Source: Arthrobacter zhangbolii
GTDB taxonomy: Bacteria > Actinomycetota > Actinomycetes > Actinomycetales > Micrococcaceae
NCBI RefSeq assembly: GCF_022869865.1
Contig: NZ_CP094984.1
Coordinates: 248,001 to 312,000, forward strand
DNA length: 64,000 nucleotides
Reading direction: 5' to 3'
Shown here: in pieces, positions 51,228 through 59,930 of the stretch
Layout: each line of letters starts with the position of its first letter
Position numbering within the stretch: position 1 is the first letter of the stretch
The notes under the pieces: generated by a model
The model's database searches: none
What the model was told of the DNA's origin: nothing
Seen by the model: only the letters and a program-made list of their open reading frames with translations
Position numbers and translations under genes: made by a program

Positions 51228-52460
51228 ATGAATCCCTCCATCACCGGGACGCTCCGGCTGCCATCGCGCGTTCACTTCGGCTATGGCGCCCGGGCCCAGC
51301 TGCCCGAACTGCTCAAACTCCACGGAACGCGTGTCCTCGCCGTCGTGGACCCGTTCCTTCCCCCGACGGAGCACTTCCGCGACCTCCTGGCCGTCCTTCA
51401 CGGTGCCGGACTGGAAGTCAGCGTGTACAGCGATATAGCTGCCGAGCTGCCCGCCCCCTCACTCGACGCCGCCGGAAGCATGGCCCGGTCCCTGGACCCG
51501 GACGTGATCCTCGCGGTGGGAGGAGGCAGCGCACTCGACGCGGCGAAGCTCATCGGGCTGCTCGCCACACACGGCGGACCCCTGTCCCGTTACTACGGGG
51601 AGAACGCGGTCCCCGGCCCGACCATCCCCGTTGTCGCGGTCCCGACGACGGCCGGAACGGGATCGGAGGTCACACCTGTGGCCGTGGTGTCCGACCCCGA
51701 GCTCACCCTCAAAGTGGGTATTTCGAGCCCATTCCTGATCCCGCAGGCAGCCGTTGTGGACCCCGAATTCACGCTGGGTGCACCCGCCGGCGTCACCGCC
51801 TTCGCCGGCATTGACGCCCTGGTACACCTCGTCGAATCCTTCACCGCAGCACCGCTGGACCCGGACTGGTCTTCGACGCTGCCGGTCTTCACGGGCCGCA
51901 ACATTTTCGCGGAAACCATCGCGCTGCAGGGAATAGCGAAGCTCGGCACCTGGCTGCCCCTCGCTGTCACCGAACCCGGGAACCGGCAGGCACGGGAAGA
52001 AGTAGCCCTTGGGGCCCTCCTCGGTGGAATCGGGTTCGGCCCCACAGGAACACACCTCTCCCACGCGTTGCAGTACCCCATCGGTGCGCTGAGTAAGACC
52101 CCGCACGGGCTGGGCACGGGTTTGCTCCTGCCATATGTCCTTGATGCCTGCATGGCAGACCCGGGAACGGTTGGACGTATAGCCGCCATCGGTGCCGCCC
52201 TGGGCTCTGCATCAACCGTGCCGGAACAACAGGCAAATGATGCCATCACGAGGATCGTCGCCATCAACCAAGCGATCGGGGTTCCCGGATCCCTCGCCGG
52301 CATCGGCATCACCAAAGAACAGCTGCCGCATATTGCCGAGATGGGCCTGGCCTCCCGGCGGCTCGTGGCCATTGCTCCCATACCCGTGACGGCTGAACTT
52401 CTCCTTAACATCCTAACCCGCGCCTACGACGGCGCCCTCAGCAACGGGAGGCACTCGTGA
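51228..52460 (+). CDS. iron-containing alcohol dehydrogenase
   Basis: ATG 51228 is seven bases after the cyclase stop, with AGGAG before it, giving 410 residues. Family motifs are GGGSALDAAKLIGLLA, PTTAGTGSEVTPVAV, GIDALVHLVESFTAA and GTHLSHALQYPIG with HGLGTGLLLPYV, which supply iron-binding His residues. The enzyme would oxidise a primary alcohol to an aldehyde. The stop overlaps the aldehyde dehydrogenase start (GTGA), so the two probably work in sequence. A maleylacetate-reductase-like role is an alternative. Confidence 0.86.
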   Translation: MNPSITGTLRLPSRVHFGYGARAQLPELLKLHGTRVLAVVDPFLPPTEHFRDLLAVLHGAGLEVSVYSDIAAELPAPSLDAAGSMARSLDPDVILAVGGGSALDAAKLIGLLATHGGPLSRYYGENAVPGPTIPVVAVPTTAGTGSEVTPVAVVSDPELTLKVGISSPFLIPQAAVVDPEFTLGAPAGVTAFAGIDALVHLVESFTAAPLDPDWSSTLPVFTGRNIFAETIALQGIAKLGTWLPLAVTEPGNRQAREEVALGALLGGIGFGPTGTHLSHALQYPIGALSKTPHGLGTGLLLPYVLDACMADPGTVGRIAAIGAALGSASTVPEQQANDAITRIVAINQAIGVPGSLAGIGITKEQLPHIAEMGLASRRLVAIAPIPVTAELLLNILTRAYDGALSNGRHS

Positions 52461-53884
52461 CCTACATCGCCGATCTCTTTATCGACGGCAGCTGGCGGCC
52501 GGGATCGTCCGGAGAGCGCTTCGACGTCATCGACCCGTCGGACCTTTCCGTGGCCGCGCGGTTCGCCGTCGCGACGGAGGAGGACTGCATGGCCGCCGTG
52601 GACGCGGCCGCCAGGGCCCAGGAGCCATGGGCCGCCACGGCTCCCCGCCTGCGCAGCGAATTGCTCCGCCGCGCCTATGAAATCCTGACGGACGAAGCCG
52701 AAGCCTTCGCGGAGATCATGGTGCGCGAAAACGGGAAGTCCTGGGCTGACGCCGTCGCCGAGGCGAATTATGCAAAGGAATTCTTTCGCTGGTTCTCGGA
52801 GGAAGCAGTGCGCATACCGGGCGATTACCGCCTGTCCCCGGCGGGAGACAAACGCATCGTCGTGGACCGGCAGCCCATCGGCGTTTCCCTGCTCATCACC
52901 CCCTGGAACTTCCCCGCCGCCATGGCAACCCGCAAACTCGCGCCGGCACTCGCGGCCGGATGCACCACCATCCTGAAACCGGCACGGGAAACACCGCTGA
53001 CGGCCGCCTACATGGTCGAGGTACTGCGCCGGGCGGGATTCCCGCCGGGCGTCGTCAACCTCGTGACGCCAGTTCCCACCGGACCCCTTACCGCGAAGAT
53101 GATCGCCCGGCCCGAAGTGCGGAAACTGTCCTTCACCGGGTCAACTGAGGTGGGCAGGGTACTGCTGCAGGAATGCGCCGACAGCGTGGTGAGCGCGTCG
53201 ATGGAGCTCGGCGGCAACGCTCCGGTCATCGTGCTGCCGGGCGCAGACCTCGACATCGCTGTTGAAGGCGCCCTGCAGGCAAAAATGCGCAACGGCGGTT
53301 CCGCCTGCACGGCAGCGAACCGCTTCTACGTCCACTCCTCCCTCCACGACGCCTTCGTGGCCAGGTTCGGTGAGGCCCTGGCGGAGTACACCGTTGGCCC
53401 CGGGCTGGATCGGGCAAACCGTCTGGGAGCACTCGTGTCGGTTGGGGAACGGGATAAGGTCGCGGACCTGGTTGAATCTGCCGTGTCGGAGGGCGCCACG
53501 ATCGTGCAGGGAGGGCACAGCCACGCGGTGGGAGCCTTCTACGACCCGACCCTGCTGACGGGCGTCAAGCACGGAATGAAGATCAACTCGTCGGAAATCT
53601 TCGGACCGGTGACCGCCGTCGTCAGGTATGACGACGTGGACGAGGCCATCCGGATGGCAAATGACACCGTCTACGGGCTCATGGCCTATGTATTCGGAGA
53701 AGAACGCGAAGCCATGGCGGTGGCGCGACGGCTCGAGGCCGGAATGATCGCCATCAACCGCGGAGTAGTCAGCGACCCGGCGGCCCCCTTCGGCGGGGTG
53801 AAGCAAAGCGGACTCGGCCGCGAAGGAGGCTCCGAAGGCATTCTCGAGTTCCTAGAAGAAAAGTACATCGCAATGACGGCCTGA
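52457..53884 (+). CDS. aldehyde dehydrogenase (succinate-semialdehyde type)
   Basis: GTG 52457 overlaps the preceding stop and gives 475 residues. NAD(P)-binding features are ITPWNFPAAMATRKLAPALA and FTGSTEVGRVLLQE. The catalytic Glu is in ASMELGGNAPVIVL and the Cys in GGSACTAANRFYVHSS. The C-terminus ends GREGGSEGILEFLEEKYIAM. The sequence follows the succinate-semialdehyde dehydrogenase branch, although the substrate is likely the aldehyde made by the neighbouring iron dehydrogenase. It closes the catabolic cluster. Confidence 0.87.
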   Translation: MTYIADLFIDGSWRPGSSGERFDVIDPSDLSVAARFAVATEEDCMAAVDAAARAQEPWAATAPRLRSELLRRAYEILTDEAEAFAEIMVRENGKSWADAVAEANYAKEFFRWFSEEAVRIPGDYRLSPAGDKRIVVDRQPIGVSLLITPWNFPAAMATRKLAPALAAGCTTILKPARETPLTAAYMVEVLRRAGFPPGVVNLVTPVPTGPLTAKMIARPEVRKLSFTGSTEVGRVLLQECADSVVSASMELGGNAPVIVLPGADLDIAVEGALQAKMRNGGSACTAANRFYVHSSLHDAFVARFGEALAEYTVGPGLDRANRLGALVSVGERDKVADLVESAVSEGATIVQGGHSHAVGAFYDPTLLTGVKHGMKINSSEIFGPVTAVVRYDDVDEAIRMANDTVYGLMAYVFGEEREAMAVARRLEAGMIAINRGVVSDPAAPFGGVKQSGLGREGGSEGILEFLEEKYIAMTA

Positions 53885-54119
53885 CCCGGGTTGGCATGGT
53901 GGCACCGGTGACGATGCTGATCCCGGATCCGTCGTAAGCCAGGACAGTGGCAGGCGCAATGGAAACCAAAGACACATACGCGGGTGCTCACCCGCCGTTT
54001 CGGTACCACTTCCGCCACAGGACAATCCCTACCGCGGAAGTCACTGCCTGGGCGAAGATAATGTGCGGAATCAGGCTGGAATCATGAGCAGGAAGTTGTA
54101 AGTTCAGGATGAAGGCCTG

Positions 54120-54711
54120 TGAAACGCCAACGGTTGGGCGATCGATTTCACCGAGGCGCTGTTGGTGCTCAGCCGTGCAAATCGGAAGTCTTTCTCTCCT
54201 GAACCGGTTCACCTGTCCCTTCTGATGGAGGAAGCGGCCGAAACGCTGCTCTCGTTGGCCGAGAAACTGGGGAGCAGCATCTATGCCGGGGACGAAAGCC
54301 CCATGTGCTGCTGCAGATGCTGGAACCTCACACGCAACGCCATCGTGCACAACCTGCCGGAAGACGGCACGGTACGACTCAAGGTCGAATCCCGTTCCTG
54401 GACCGCGGTGTGCTCACTGTCGAAACAGCGGGGAGAGAGAATCGCCCCGAACTGGTCTCCACATTTTCCGGACCGTTCCAACGCGGGACCGAACGCAACT
54501 ACAGCGACCTCGCGGGCGTCGGACTGGGCCTGACGATCGTCAATAGAATCATGCACGCACACGACGGAATCCTGACGATCACCCCGCGCAGTGAAGCCGG
54601 AATCCGTGTCAGCGCGCAGTTGCCTGCGCCGCCCCGGAGCTTCGCCGGGCATCGAACGACGCCGGGAGAGTGCTGGCCTAGGAACGGACTCGTTTCAGCC
54701 AGGGGGCGATA
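54120..54711 (+). pseudogene. sensor histidine kinase, decayed C-terminal part
   Basis: Two plus-strand frames together give a kinase tail. The first has LSRANRKSFSPEPV, then LSLLMEEAAETLLSLAEK, and after a shift comes NAIVHNLPEDGTVRL, the N-box. Another frame gives FQRGTERNYSDLAGVGLGLT, the G-box, and IVNRIMHAHDGILTI. Frameshifts lie near 54290-54330 and 54420. The membrane and phosphoacceptor parts are absent, as is a response regulator. It is a relic of a two-component sensor. Confidence 0.75.
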
Positions 54712-54748
54712 GAGGTCCTGCATTCCCGCTGGCGGTAGAGCGCCCGAT

Positions 54749-55711
54749 TCAGGCATGGACGGTGCCGGCACTACCCGCTGCCCTAATCCGCGCCGCGAAG
54801 CCGGCAAGTGAGTCCCTCAACGAGTCGGGACCAAGGACGGTGAACGGAGCATCAAAGCGCAGTGCCCAGGAGAGCAGCCCGGCCTCCGACCAGGAACCGA
54901 CCCGCACGCGGCAGGCGCTCTCTGAAACTTGCTCCAGCTCGCCGTCACCCAGCCACGGCGCAATCGCGGCGGCGGGAAGTTCAATAAGCAGCTCCCCGTA
55001 GCACGGCCAGTCCGTGCCGCCGTCGGAGCCCTTCAGCCGGGCCGCGAGGAACGCGGCAGCGTTCCCGGCAGGGACCGGCCGCGCGGCAAATACCGGCCCG
55101 GCCGGGAACCTGGGCGCCACCTTATCCAGCCGGTAGATCCGCCAATCGGCCTTCTCGAGGTCCCAGCCAATCAGGTACCAGCGGCCGTGGCGGGCGACGA
55201 CGGCGTGCGGCTCCACACGGCGCGGCGGCCTGGACACGTCATCACCGTAGTCGAAGCGAAGCACCCGGCGGTCCCGGGCGGCGGCGCTGGCCGCTTCGAG
55301 GACCTGCGGATCCACCCGCACGGCCGCGCCGGCGTCGGTGAACCGGATTCCCTCCACACGGTGCCGCAGCCGGGAGGGCATCACCTGCTTCACCGTGGTC
55401 AGCGCCCGGGCCGCGGCGTCGTCCAGATTCACCCCGCTGGACGCGGCACTCTGGAGCGCGACGGCGATGGCCACGGCCTGCTCATCATCAAAAAGCAGCG
55501 GCGGCAGTTCCGCACCGGCCGCCAGCCGGTAGCCGCCGTCGGGCCCCTTGACTGCCTCGATGCTGTAGCCGAGCTCGCGCAGCCGGTCCACATCGCGGCG
55601 CACCGTTCGCGAGGTCACGTCCAGCCGCTCGGCCAGCACCCGGCCCGGCCAGTCCCGGCGCGACTGCAGCAGGGAGAGCAGGGCGAGCATCCGTGACGAG
55701 GTTCCGGGCAT
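54749..55711 (-). CDS. WYL-domain (YafY-type) regulator
   Basis: The 320-residue protein starts with a DeoR-like winged helix (SRMLALLSLLQSRRDWPGRV, LAERLDVTSRTVRRDVDRLR). It continues with the YafY WYL domain, whose signature strand is HGRWYLIGWDLEKADWRIYR, and a C-terminal extension. WYL domains bind nucleic acid or small ligands and often regulate defence or stress genes. It is divergent from the PhnB-like gene, with a perfect 10-base palindrome between them. Confidence 0.87.
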   Translation of the reverse strand: MPGTSSRMLALLSLLQSRRDWPGRVLAERLDVTSRTVRRDVDRLRELGYSIEAVKGPDGGYRLAAGAELPPLLFDDEQAVAIAVALQSAASSGVNLDDAAARALTTVKQVMPSRLRHRVEGIRFTDAGAAVRVDPQVLEAASAAARDRRVLRFDYGDDVSRPPRRVEPHAVVARHGRWYLIGWDLEKADWRIYRLDKVAPRFPAGPVFAARPVPAGNAAAFLAARLKGSDGGTDWPCYGELLIELPAAAIAPWLGDGELEQVSESACRVRVGSWSEAGLLSWALRFDAPFTVLGPDSLRDSLAGFAARIRAAGSAGTVHA

Positions 55712-55729
55712 GGTTTGAGTATGCCTGAA

Positions 55730-55754
55730 GTAGAGGACATAACCTGTCCTCTAC
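55730..55754. promoter_or_regulatory. perfect palindromic operator of the WYL regulator
   Basis: GTAGAGGACA and TGTCCTCTAC form a perfect 10-base inverted repeat with a five-base spacer, placed 19 bases before the WYL start and 65 before the PhnB-like gene. It is the strongest operator candidate in the window. Confidence 0.78.
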
Positions 55755-55818
55755 CAGGTTCAGTCTGTTCTCAGGGCCGCAAAGGGCGGGCCTTTACAGA
55801 GGCAAAAGGACAGAACCC

Positions 55819-56286
55819 ATGAGCATCAAAACCACCACCCACCTGAACTTCCCCGGCACCGCGGCGGACGCGCTGGCGTTCTACCAGTCGGTCTTCGGCG
55901 GCAGCGTCACCTCCGCCACCTACGGGGACTTCGGTATGCCCAAGGAGGTTCCGGGTGCCGAGAAGATCGTGTTCGGCCAGCTCGAAGCCCCGGACGGCTT
56001 CCGCCTGATGGCCTACGACATCCCCGGCCAGGACAGTGCCGACGCCGCCGCAACCGCCGGCACCACCCGCCGTGAAAACGGCACCACCATCACGGACCGG
56101 ACGTTCTTCCAGTCCCTGCGCGGACAGAGCCTGGCAGAAGTGGACAAGCTCTGGGGCGCCCTGGCTGACGGTGCGCAGATCATCGAACCGCTCGCCGCCT
56201 CGGCATGGAGCCCCGGTTTCGGGATGCTCACCGACCGGTTCGGCGTGACCTGGGTGATCGACGTCGAGGCGCCCTACAACGGGTGA
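55819..56286 (+). CDS. PhnB-like VOC protein
   Basis: The 155-residue protein has the DGPF/PhnB form: THLNFPGTAADALAFYQSVF GG-type start, LMAYDIPGQDSADAA, and the second half FFQSLRGQSLAEVDKLWGAL ending with DRFGVTWVIDVEAP. These proteins bind a metal or small molecule within a VOC barrel, and a precise reaction is usually unknown. Divergent transcription from the WYL regulator suggests that it is the main target. Confidence 0.85.
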   Translation: MSIKTTTHLNFPGTAADALAFYQSVFGGSVTSATYGDFGMPKEVPGAEKIVFGQLEAPDGFRLMAYDIPGQDSADAAATAGTTRRENGTTITDRTFFQSLRGQSLAEVDKLWGALADGAQIIEPLAASAWSPGFGMLTDRFGVTWVIDVEAPYNG

Positions 56287-56382
56287 ACCGCCGTCCCGCT
56301 ACCGTCCCCGGGTGCCGCGCCGCCCGGGGACCTGGTTCATTGCGGAACCTTGTTCGGCCGGTGACCTTGTTACAGTGGCGCG

Positions 56383-57219
56383 ATGAGAACGCGTCCCTAC
56401 AGCGAAGTCGATGTCTTCTCGGAGGAGGCCTACCGCGGCAATGCGCTGGCGGTAGTGCACGATGCCGACGGACTGAGCGCCGAGGAGATGCAGCGCTTCG
56501 CCGCGTGGACCAACCTCTCGGAAACCACATTCCTTCTGCCGCCGAGCAGCCCCGGGGCCGACTACCGGGTGCGGATCTTCACCGGCAGGGAAGAGCTGCC
56601 TTTTGCCGGGCATCCGACACTGGGCTCGGCCAGGGCCTGGCTGGAGGCCGGAGGGAGGCCCAGGGCAAACGGAACGGTGCTGCAGGAATGTGCCGCAGGC
56701 CTGATCCCGGTGCGGGTGGAGGGGGATTCACTGGCCTTCGAAGCGCCGCCGTTTACCCGTTACGGGCCCGTTGATGAACCGCTTCTCCGCCGGGTGGCGG
56801 AGGTGCTTGGGATCCGTCGGGAGGAGATCCTTGATGCCTCATGGCTGGTGAACGGTCCGCAGTGGATCGGTGTCCGGCTTGCCTCGGCCCGGGAGGTCCT
56901 GAACCTGCAGCCCGATCCGGGCAAGGCAGGCGAACTGGAAATCGGTGTGGTGGGACCGTACGACGACGCCGGTGAGGCCGACGTCGAGGTGCGTGCCTTC
57001 GTGGGCGGAGACCCCGTGTGGGAAGACCCGGTCACGGGCAGCCTCAACGCCGGCCTGGGGCAGTGGCTCACCGACACGGCTGTGGCGGCACCGCCCTACA
57101 CGGCGTCGCAAGGATCCGTCCTCGACCGCCACGGTCGGGTTCGTATAACCCGGCGCGAGGGGAAAATCTGGGTTGGCGGCACGGTCACCAGCTGCATCGA
57201 GGGGACTGTGCGGCTGTAG
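56383..57219 (+). CDS. PhzF-family isomerase
   Basis: The 278-residue protein begins EVDVFSEEAYRGNALAVV, then WTNLSETTFLLPP, whose Glu is the catalytic base in PhzF. It has FTGREELPFAGHPTLGSARA, with the conserved GHPT, and the second-half GDPVWEDPVTGSLNAGLGQW. The two-domain diaminopimelate-epimerase-like fold is clear. Members isomerise aromatic-acid precursors, but most chromosomal copies have unknown substrates. No phenazine genes are present. Confidence 0.87.
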   Translation: MRTRPYSEVDVFSEEAYRGNALAVVHDADGLSAEEMQRFAAWTNLSETTFLLPPSSPGADYRVRIFTGREELPFAGHPTLGSARAWLEAGGRPRANGTVLQECAAGLIPVRVEGDSLAFEAPPFTRYGPVDEPLLRRVAEVLGIRREEILDASWLVNGPQWIGVRLASAREVLNLQPDPGKAGELEIGVVGPYDDAGEADVEVRAFVGGDPVWEDPVTGSLNAGLGQWLTDTAVAAPPYTASQGSVLDRHGRVRITRREGKIWVGGTVTSCIEGTVRL

Positions 57220-57332
57220 TTCAAGGCGCCTGTCGTTCGAGGCGCCTGTAGTTCATGCCGACCAATCTAGCGGGCGGGGCTTTCACTGCTGACCGGTTGC
57301 ATGCATTACAAGTTACCGGTACCGTGCAGTGC

Positions 57333-57674
57333 ATGACACCTACTGCTGAGTCTGTTCTGACTCAACTCCGTAAAGGCACTGTGGACTACTGTGTCCTCGC
57401 CTGTCTGCGCTCCGGACCGGCCTACGGGCTGGAAATAGCTGAACGGCTAGGGGAGGGGAAAGTGCTGTTCGCCAGCGGAGGCACTCTCTATCCGCTGCTG
57501 TCGCGGCTGCGGCAGCAGGGATGGGTCACCACCACGCTGGAGCCCTCACCCGTGGGGCCGCCGCGCCGCTACTACCACCTCACGGATGAGGGTACGGACG
57601 CGCTGCAGGTTTTTACCAGGACCTGGCACCCGTTCGCTGCAGACGTTACAACCATGGTTAAGGAGAACTCATGA
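57333..57674 (+). CDS. PadR-family regulator
   Basis: From ATG 57333 the product has 113 residues. The winged helix is LRKGTVDYCVLACLRSGPAY, GLEIAERLGEG, the wing VLFASGGTLYPLLSRLRQQ and PPRRYYHLTDEG. The stop overlaps the following membrane protein gene by ATGA. The pair PadR plus HAAS-domain membrane protein is a frequent arrangement in which the membrane protein modulates the regulator in response to cell-envelope state. Confidence 0.87.
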   Translation: MTPTAESVLTQLRKGTVDYCVLACLRSGPAYGLEIAERLGEGKVLFASGGTLYPLLSRLRQQGWVTTTLEPSPVGPPRRYYHLTDEGTDALQVFTRTWHPFAADVTTMVKENS

Positions 57675-58132
57675 CTACCACCGAACCGATGCCGTCACTG
57701 TTGGAGGCGTACTTCGCCGATCTGGACCGCGCGCTGATCGGCACGGACCCGCGCGAGCGAGCTGAGACAGTCCAGGCCATGCGGGAGGATGCCGCAGAGA
57801 TGCTCAACCGGGAGGGAACTTCGGAGCAGAGCGCTAAACGCATCATCGCCGAATTCGGCCCGGTAGAACAGATTGCTGCTGCCGCCACGTCCGCACCCAC
57901 ACCCGGCCCGGCTCCCGCACCGCGTTCCTGGCCCGATATCTGGCTGCTGGTTGGCTCTATCGCGGCCCTCGTGTATTGGATTCTGCCGTTCATTGGTGTT
58001 GCGATGATGGTTTGGGCCATCGTTCGGATTCGGCGAAACACCGGAAACCGCACACTGCAGCGGGTAGCTCTGTGGATCTCCATTGCATCGGTGGCGCTCT
58101 CCGGCGCGATATTCCTCCTGCGCCTCGGCTGA
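57671..58132 (+). CDS. HAAS-domain membrane protein
   Basis: The 153-residue protein has the HAAS helical domain at the N-terminus (LEAYFADLDRALIGTDPRER, VQAMREDAAEMLNREG, RIIAEFGPVEQIAA), a Pro-rich linker, and two membrane spans (WLLVGSIAALVYWILPFIGV, ALWISIASVALSGAIFLL). It starts inside the PadR stop. It probably acts as the sensor partner of the PadR repressor in the membrane. Confidence 0.82.
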   Translation: MTTTEPMPSLLEAYFADLDRALIGTDPRERAETVQAMREDAAEMLNREGTSEQSAKRIIAEFGPVEQIAAAATSAPTPGPAPAPRSWPDIWLLVGSIAALVYWILPFIGVAMMVWAIVRIRRNTGNRTLQRVALWISIASVALSGAIFLLRLG

Positions 58133-58136
58133 CTGC

Positions 58137-58925
58137 TTACCTGATCCCGAAGTCGAAGCCGCTCTTGCCGTTGCCGAACCGCTCCCGCAGGAAGTTGCCC
58201 GTGTTGGTCAGCTCCGCGGATGTGCGGCGGTGGCGGCTGGCATGCAGGGTGTCCGCCTGGCCGGAGAGAAGCTGCAGCTGCTCCGCGAGTTCCTGGTTGG
58301 GGGTCCGTCCGCTGGCCTGCGGGGTCTCGAGCATGCGCGGCGGGATGGCCAGGTAGCTGCGCAGGACGCTGGGCAGGTAGTCCCGCACGGTGGCGGAGAG
58401 TTCGTACTCAAACTGCGGGTCACCCAGCGGCTCACGCTCTTCGGCTTTGATCACCGAATCCAACGTCCGGCAGGTTTCCAGCACACTGGCATACGCCTGC
58501 TCCGGAAGGCGGTTCCGGTTCCGTTTCGCCAGAGAAGCAGACCACGACAGCGCCTGAGACAGCCCCTGTGTTGCCGCCGATGCCTCCGTCGCGGCCGGGC
58601 CGCCTGGCTGTCCTGCATCCGGGGAAGGGGTCATACCGAAGGGCCGCCATCCGCGGGCTCTCGGGTGCAGCCACAGGTCCCGAAGGTGATAGGACCGCAT
58701 GCCGGAGACGGCAATAATCCCAAGGACCACAAAGGTGCCGAAAAGGAACGAGGTGGCACCAGCGGTGACGGCCAGGATGCAGGCGACGTAGAGGGCGCCT
58801 TCGAGGATCACTTTGACGTTTTTCCTGCGGATGCCGATCATCAGGACCAGTAGCGGCAGGAAAGGAAAGAAGAAGACCGCGACGGCCACCTTGAAGATGT
58901 TCTCCAGAGTTAGACGAGACATCAT
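58137..58925 (-). CDS. membrane protein with helical cytoplasmic domain (XpaC-like)
   Basis: The 262-residue protein begins with two membrane segments (FKVAVAVFFFPFLPLLVLMI, ALYVACILAVTAGATSFLFG) and then a long soluble helical region containing ETCRTLDSVIKAEEREPLGD and VRDYLPSVLRSYLAIPP. The latter pattern resembles the XpaC/TelA-associated helical proteins, though this is tentative. Its stop lies next to that of the HAAS gene on the other strand. Function unknown. Confidence 0.55.
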   Translation of the reverse strand: MMSRLTLENIFKVAVAVFFFPFLPLLVLMIGIRRKNVKVILEGALYVACILAVTAGATSFLFGTFVVLGIIAVSGMRSYHLRDLWLHPRARGWRPFGMTPSPDAGQPGGPAATEASAATQGLSQALSWSASLAKRNRNRLPEQAYASVLETCRTLDSVIKAEEREPLGDPQFEYELSATVRDYLPSVLRSYLAIPPRMLETPQASGRTPNQELAEQLQLLSGQADTLHASRHRRTSAELTNTGNFLRERFGNGKSGFDFGIR

Positions 58926-59136
58926 GATCCTCTCGTGAGATGACGGCCATCAGGGCAACCGTCTTCTCCCGTGCGCACGAGTGGCGGCCCTGTCTCCAGG
59001 CTCAAATCCAGTCTAGCCGCGAGGCTGGATGCATGGGTGGGTACGGACCGTCTGTTCGCTCCCGGCATCTCCCGCCCGGTTCAATGGTGTGCGCTTACGA
59101 AGAGGAGACAGCAGCTGCTGCCGGAAAGCGGTGATA

Positions 59137-59829
59137 TTAGAAGGGGGCGGCACCGGACCTGTCGATGAACGTGCCGGTGGGGCCGGAACCGCCGCGGGTG
59201 GCCAGCTCCACGATGGCGTCCGTTCCCTCTTGTAACGTCTGGGTGCCCTGCTGCCGGTTGAAATCAGTGGCGGTGTAGCCCGGGTCCGCAGCATTGATGC
59301 GGAGCTCCGGGAACGCCTTGGCGTACTGCACGGTCAGCATAGTGACGGCGGACTTGGAGGAGGTGTAGAGCGGCATCACCACGGTGGACTCAACACGCTC
59401 CGGGTCGTGCGCAAAGCCGAAGGAGCCCACTCCGCTGGTGACATTCACGACCGTTCCCTCGTCGGACTCCCGCAGGAGCGGCAGGAAAGCATGCATCATG
59501 CGGACGATGCCCACCACATTGGTGCCGTACACCGCCTCTGTATCGGCCGCCGTCAGGTCCTCCGCCTGGGCGAAGGGTCCGGGAATGCCCGCGTTGTTGA
59601 CCAGGACGTCCAGGCCGCCGGCAGCTGCCACGGTTTTGGCGGCGGCCTCCACGGAGGAATCGCTGGTGACATCGAGCTGTACGAACGTGCCGCCGAGTGC
59701 TTCGGCCGCTTCCCGCCCACGGATTTCATCGCGCGCCCCCATCCAGACGGTATGCCCCGCTTCGAGGAGACGGCGTGCTGTTTCATAGCCCAGGCCTTTG
59801 TTGGCGCCGGTAATCAGTGTTGTTGTCAT
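59137..59829 (-). CDS. short-chain dehydrogenase/reductase
   Basis: The 230-residue protein has TGANKGLGYETARRLLEAGH, an Arg for NADPH in GARDEIRG, NNAGIPG, the catalytic Ser region VNVTSGVGSFG and YTSSKSAVTML with Tyr and Lys. The terminal TGTFIDRSGAAPF is typical of carbonyl-reductase-like members. It is divergent from the XRE gene that follows, which probably regulates it. Confidence 0.88.
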   Translation of the reverse strand: MTTTLITGANKGLGYETARRLLEAGHTVWMGARDEIRGREAAEALGGTFVQLDVTSDSSVEAAAKTVAAAGGLDVLVNNAGIPGPFAQAEDLTAADTEAVYGTNVVGIVRMMHAFLPLLRESDEGTVVNVTSGVGSFGFAHDPERVESTVVMPLYTSSKSAVTMLTVQYAKAFPELRINAADPGYTATDFNRQQGTQTLQEGTDAIVELATRGGSGPTGTFIDRSGAAPF

Positions 59830-59930
59830 GGCCCTAGTCTTGACCCGCTGCGGACCGATGTCGTGGCACGGGCCAGCATATGGACTGTCAGTGCCACCCA
59901 GAACCGGATTGCGGCTGGCAGACTCTCTCC

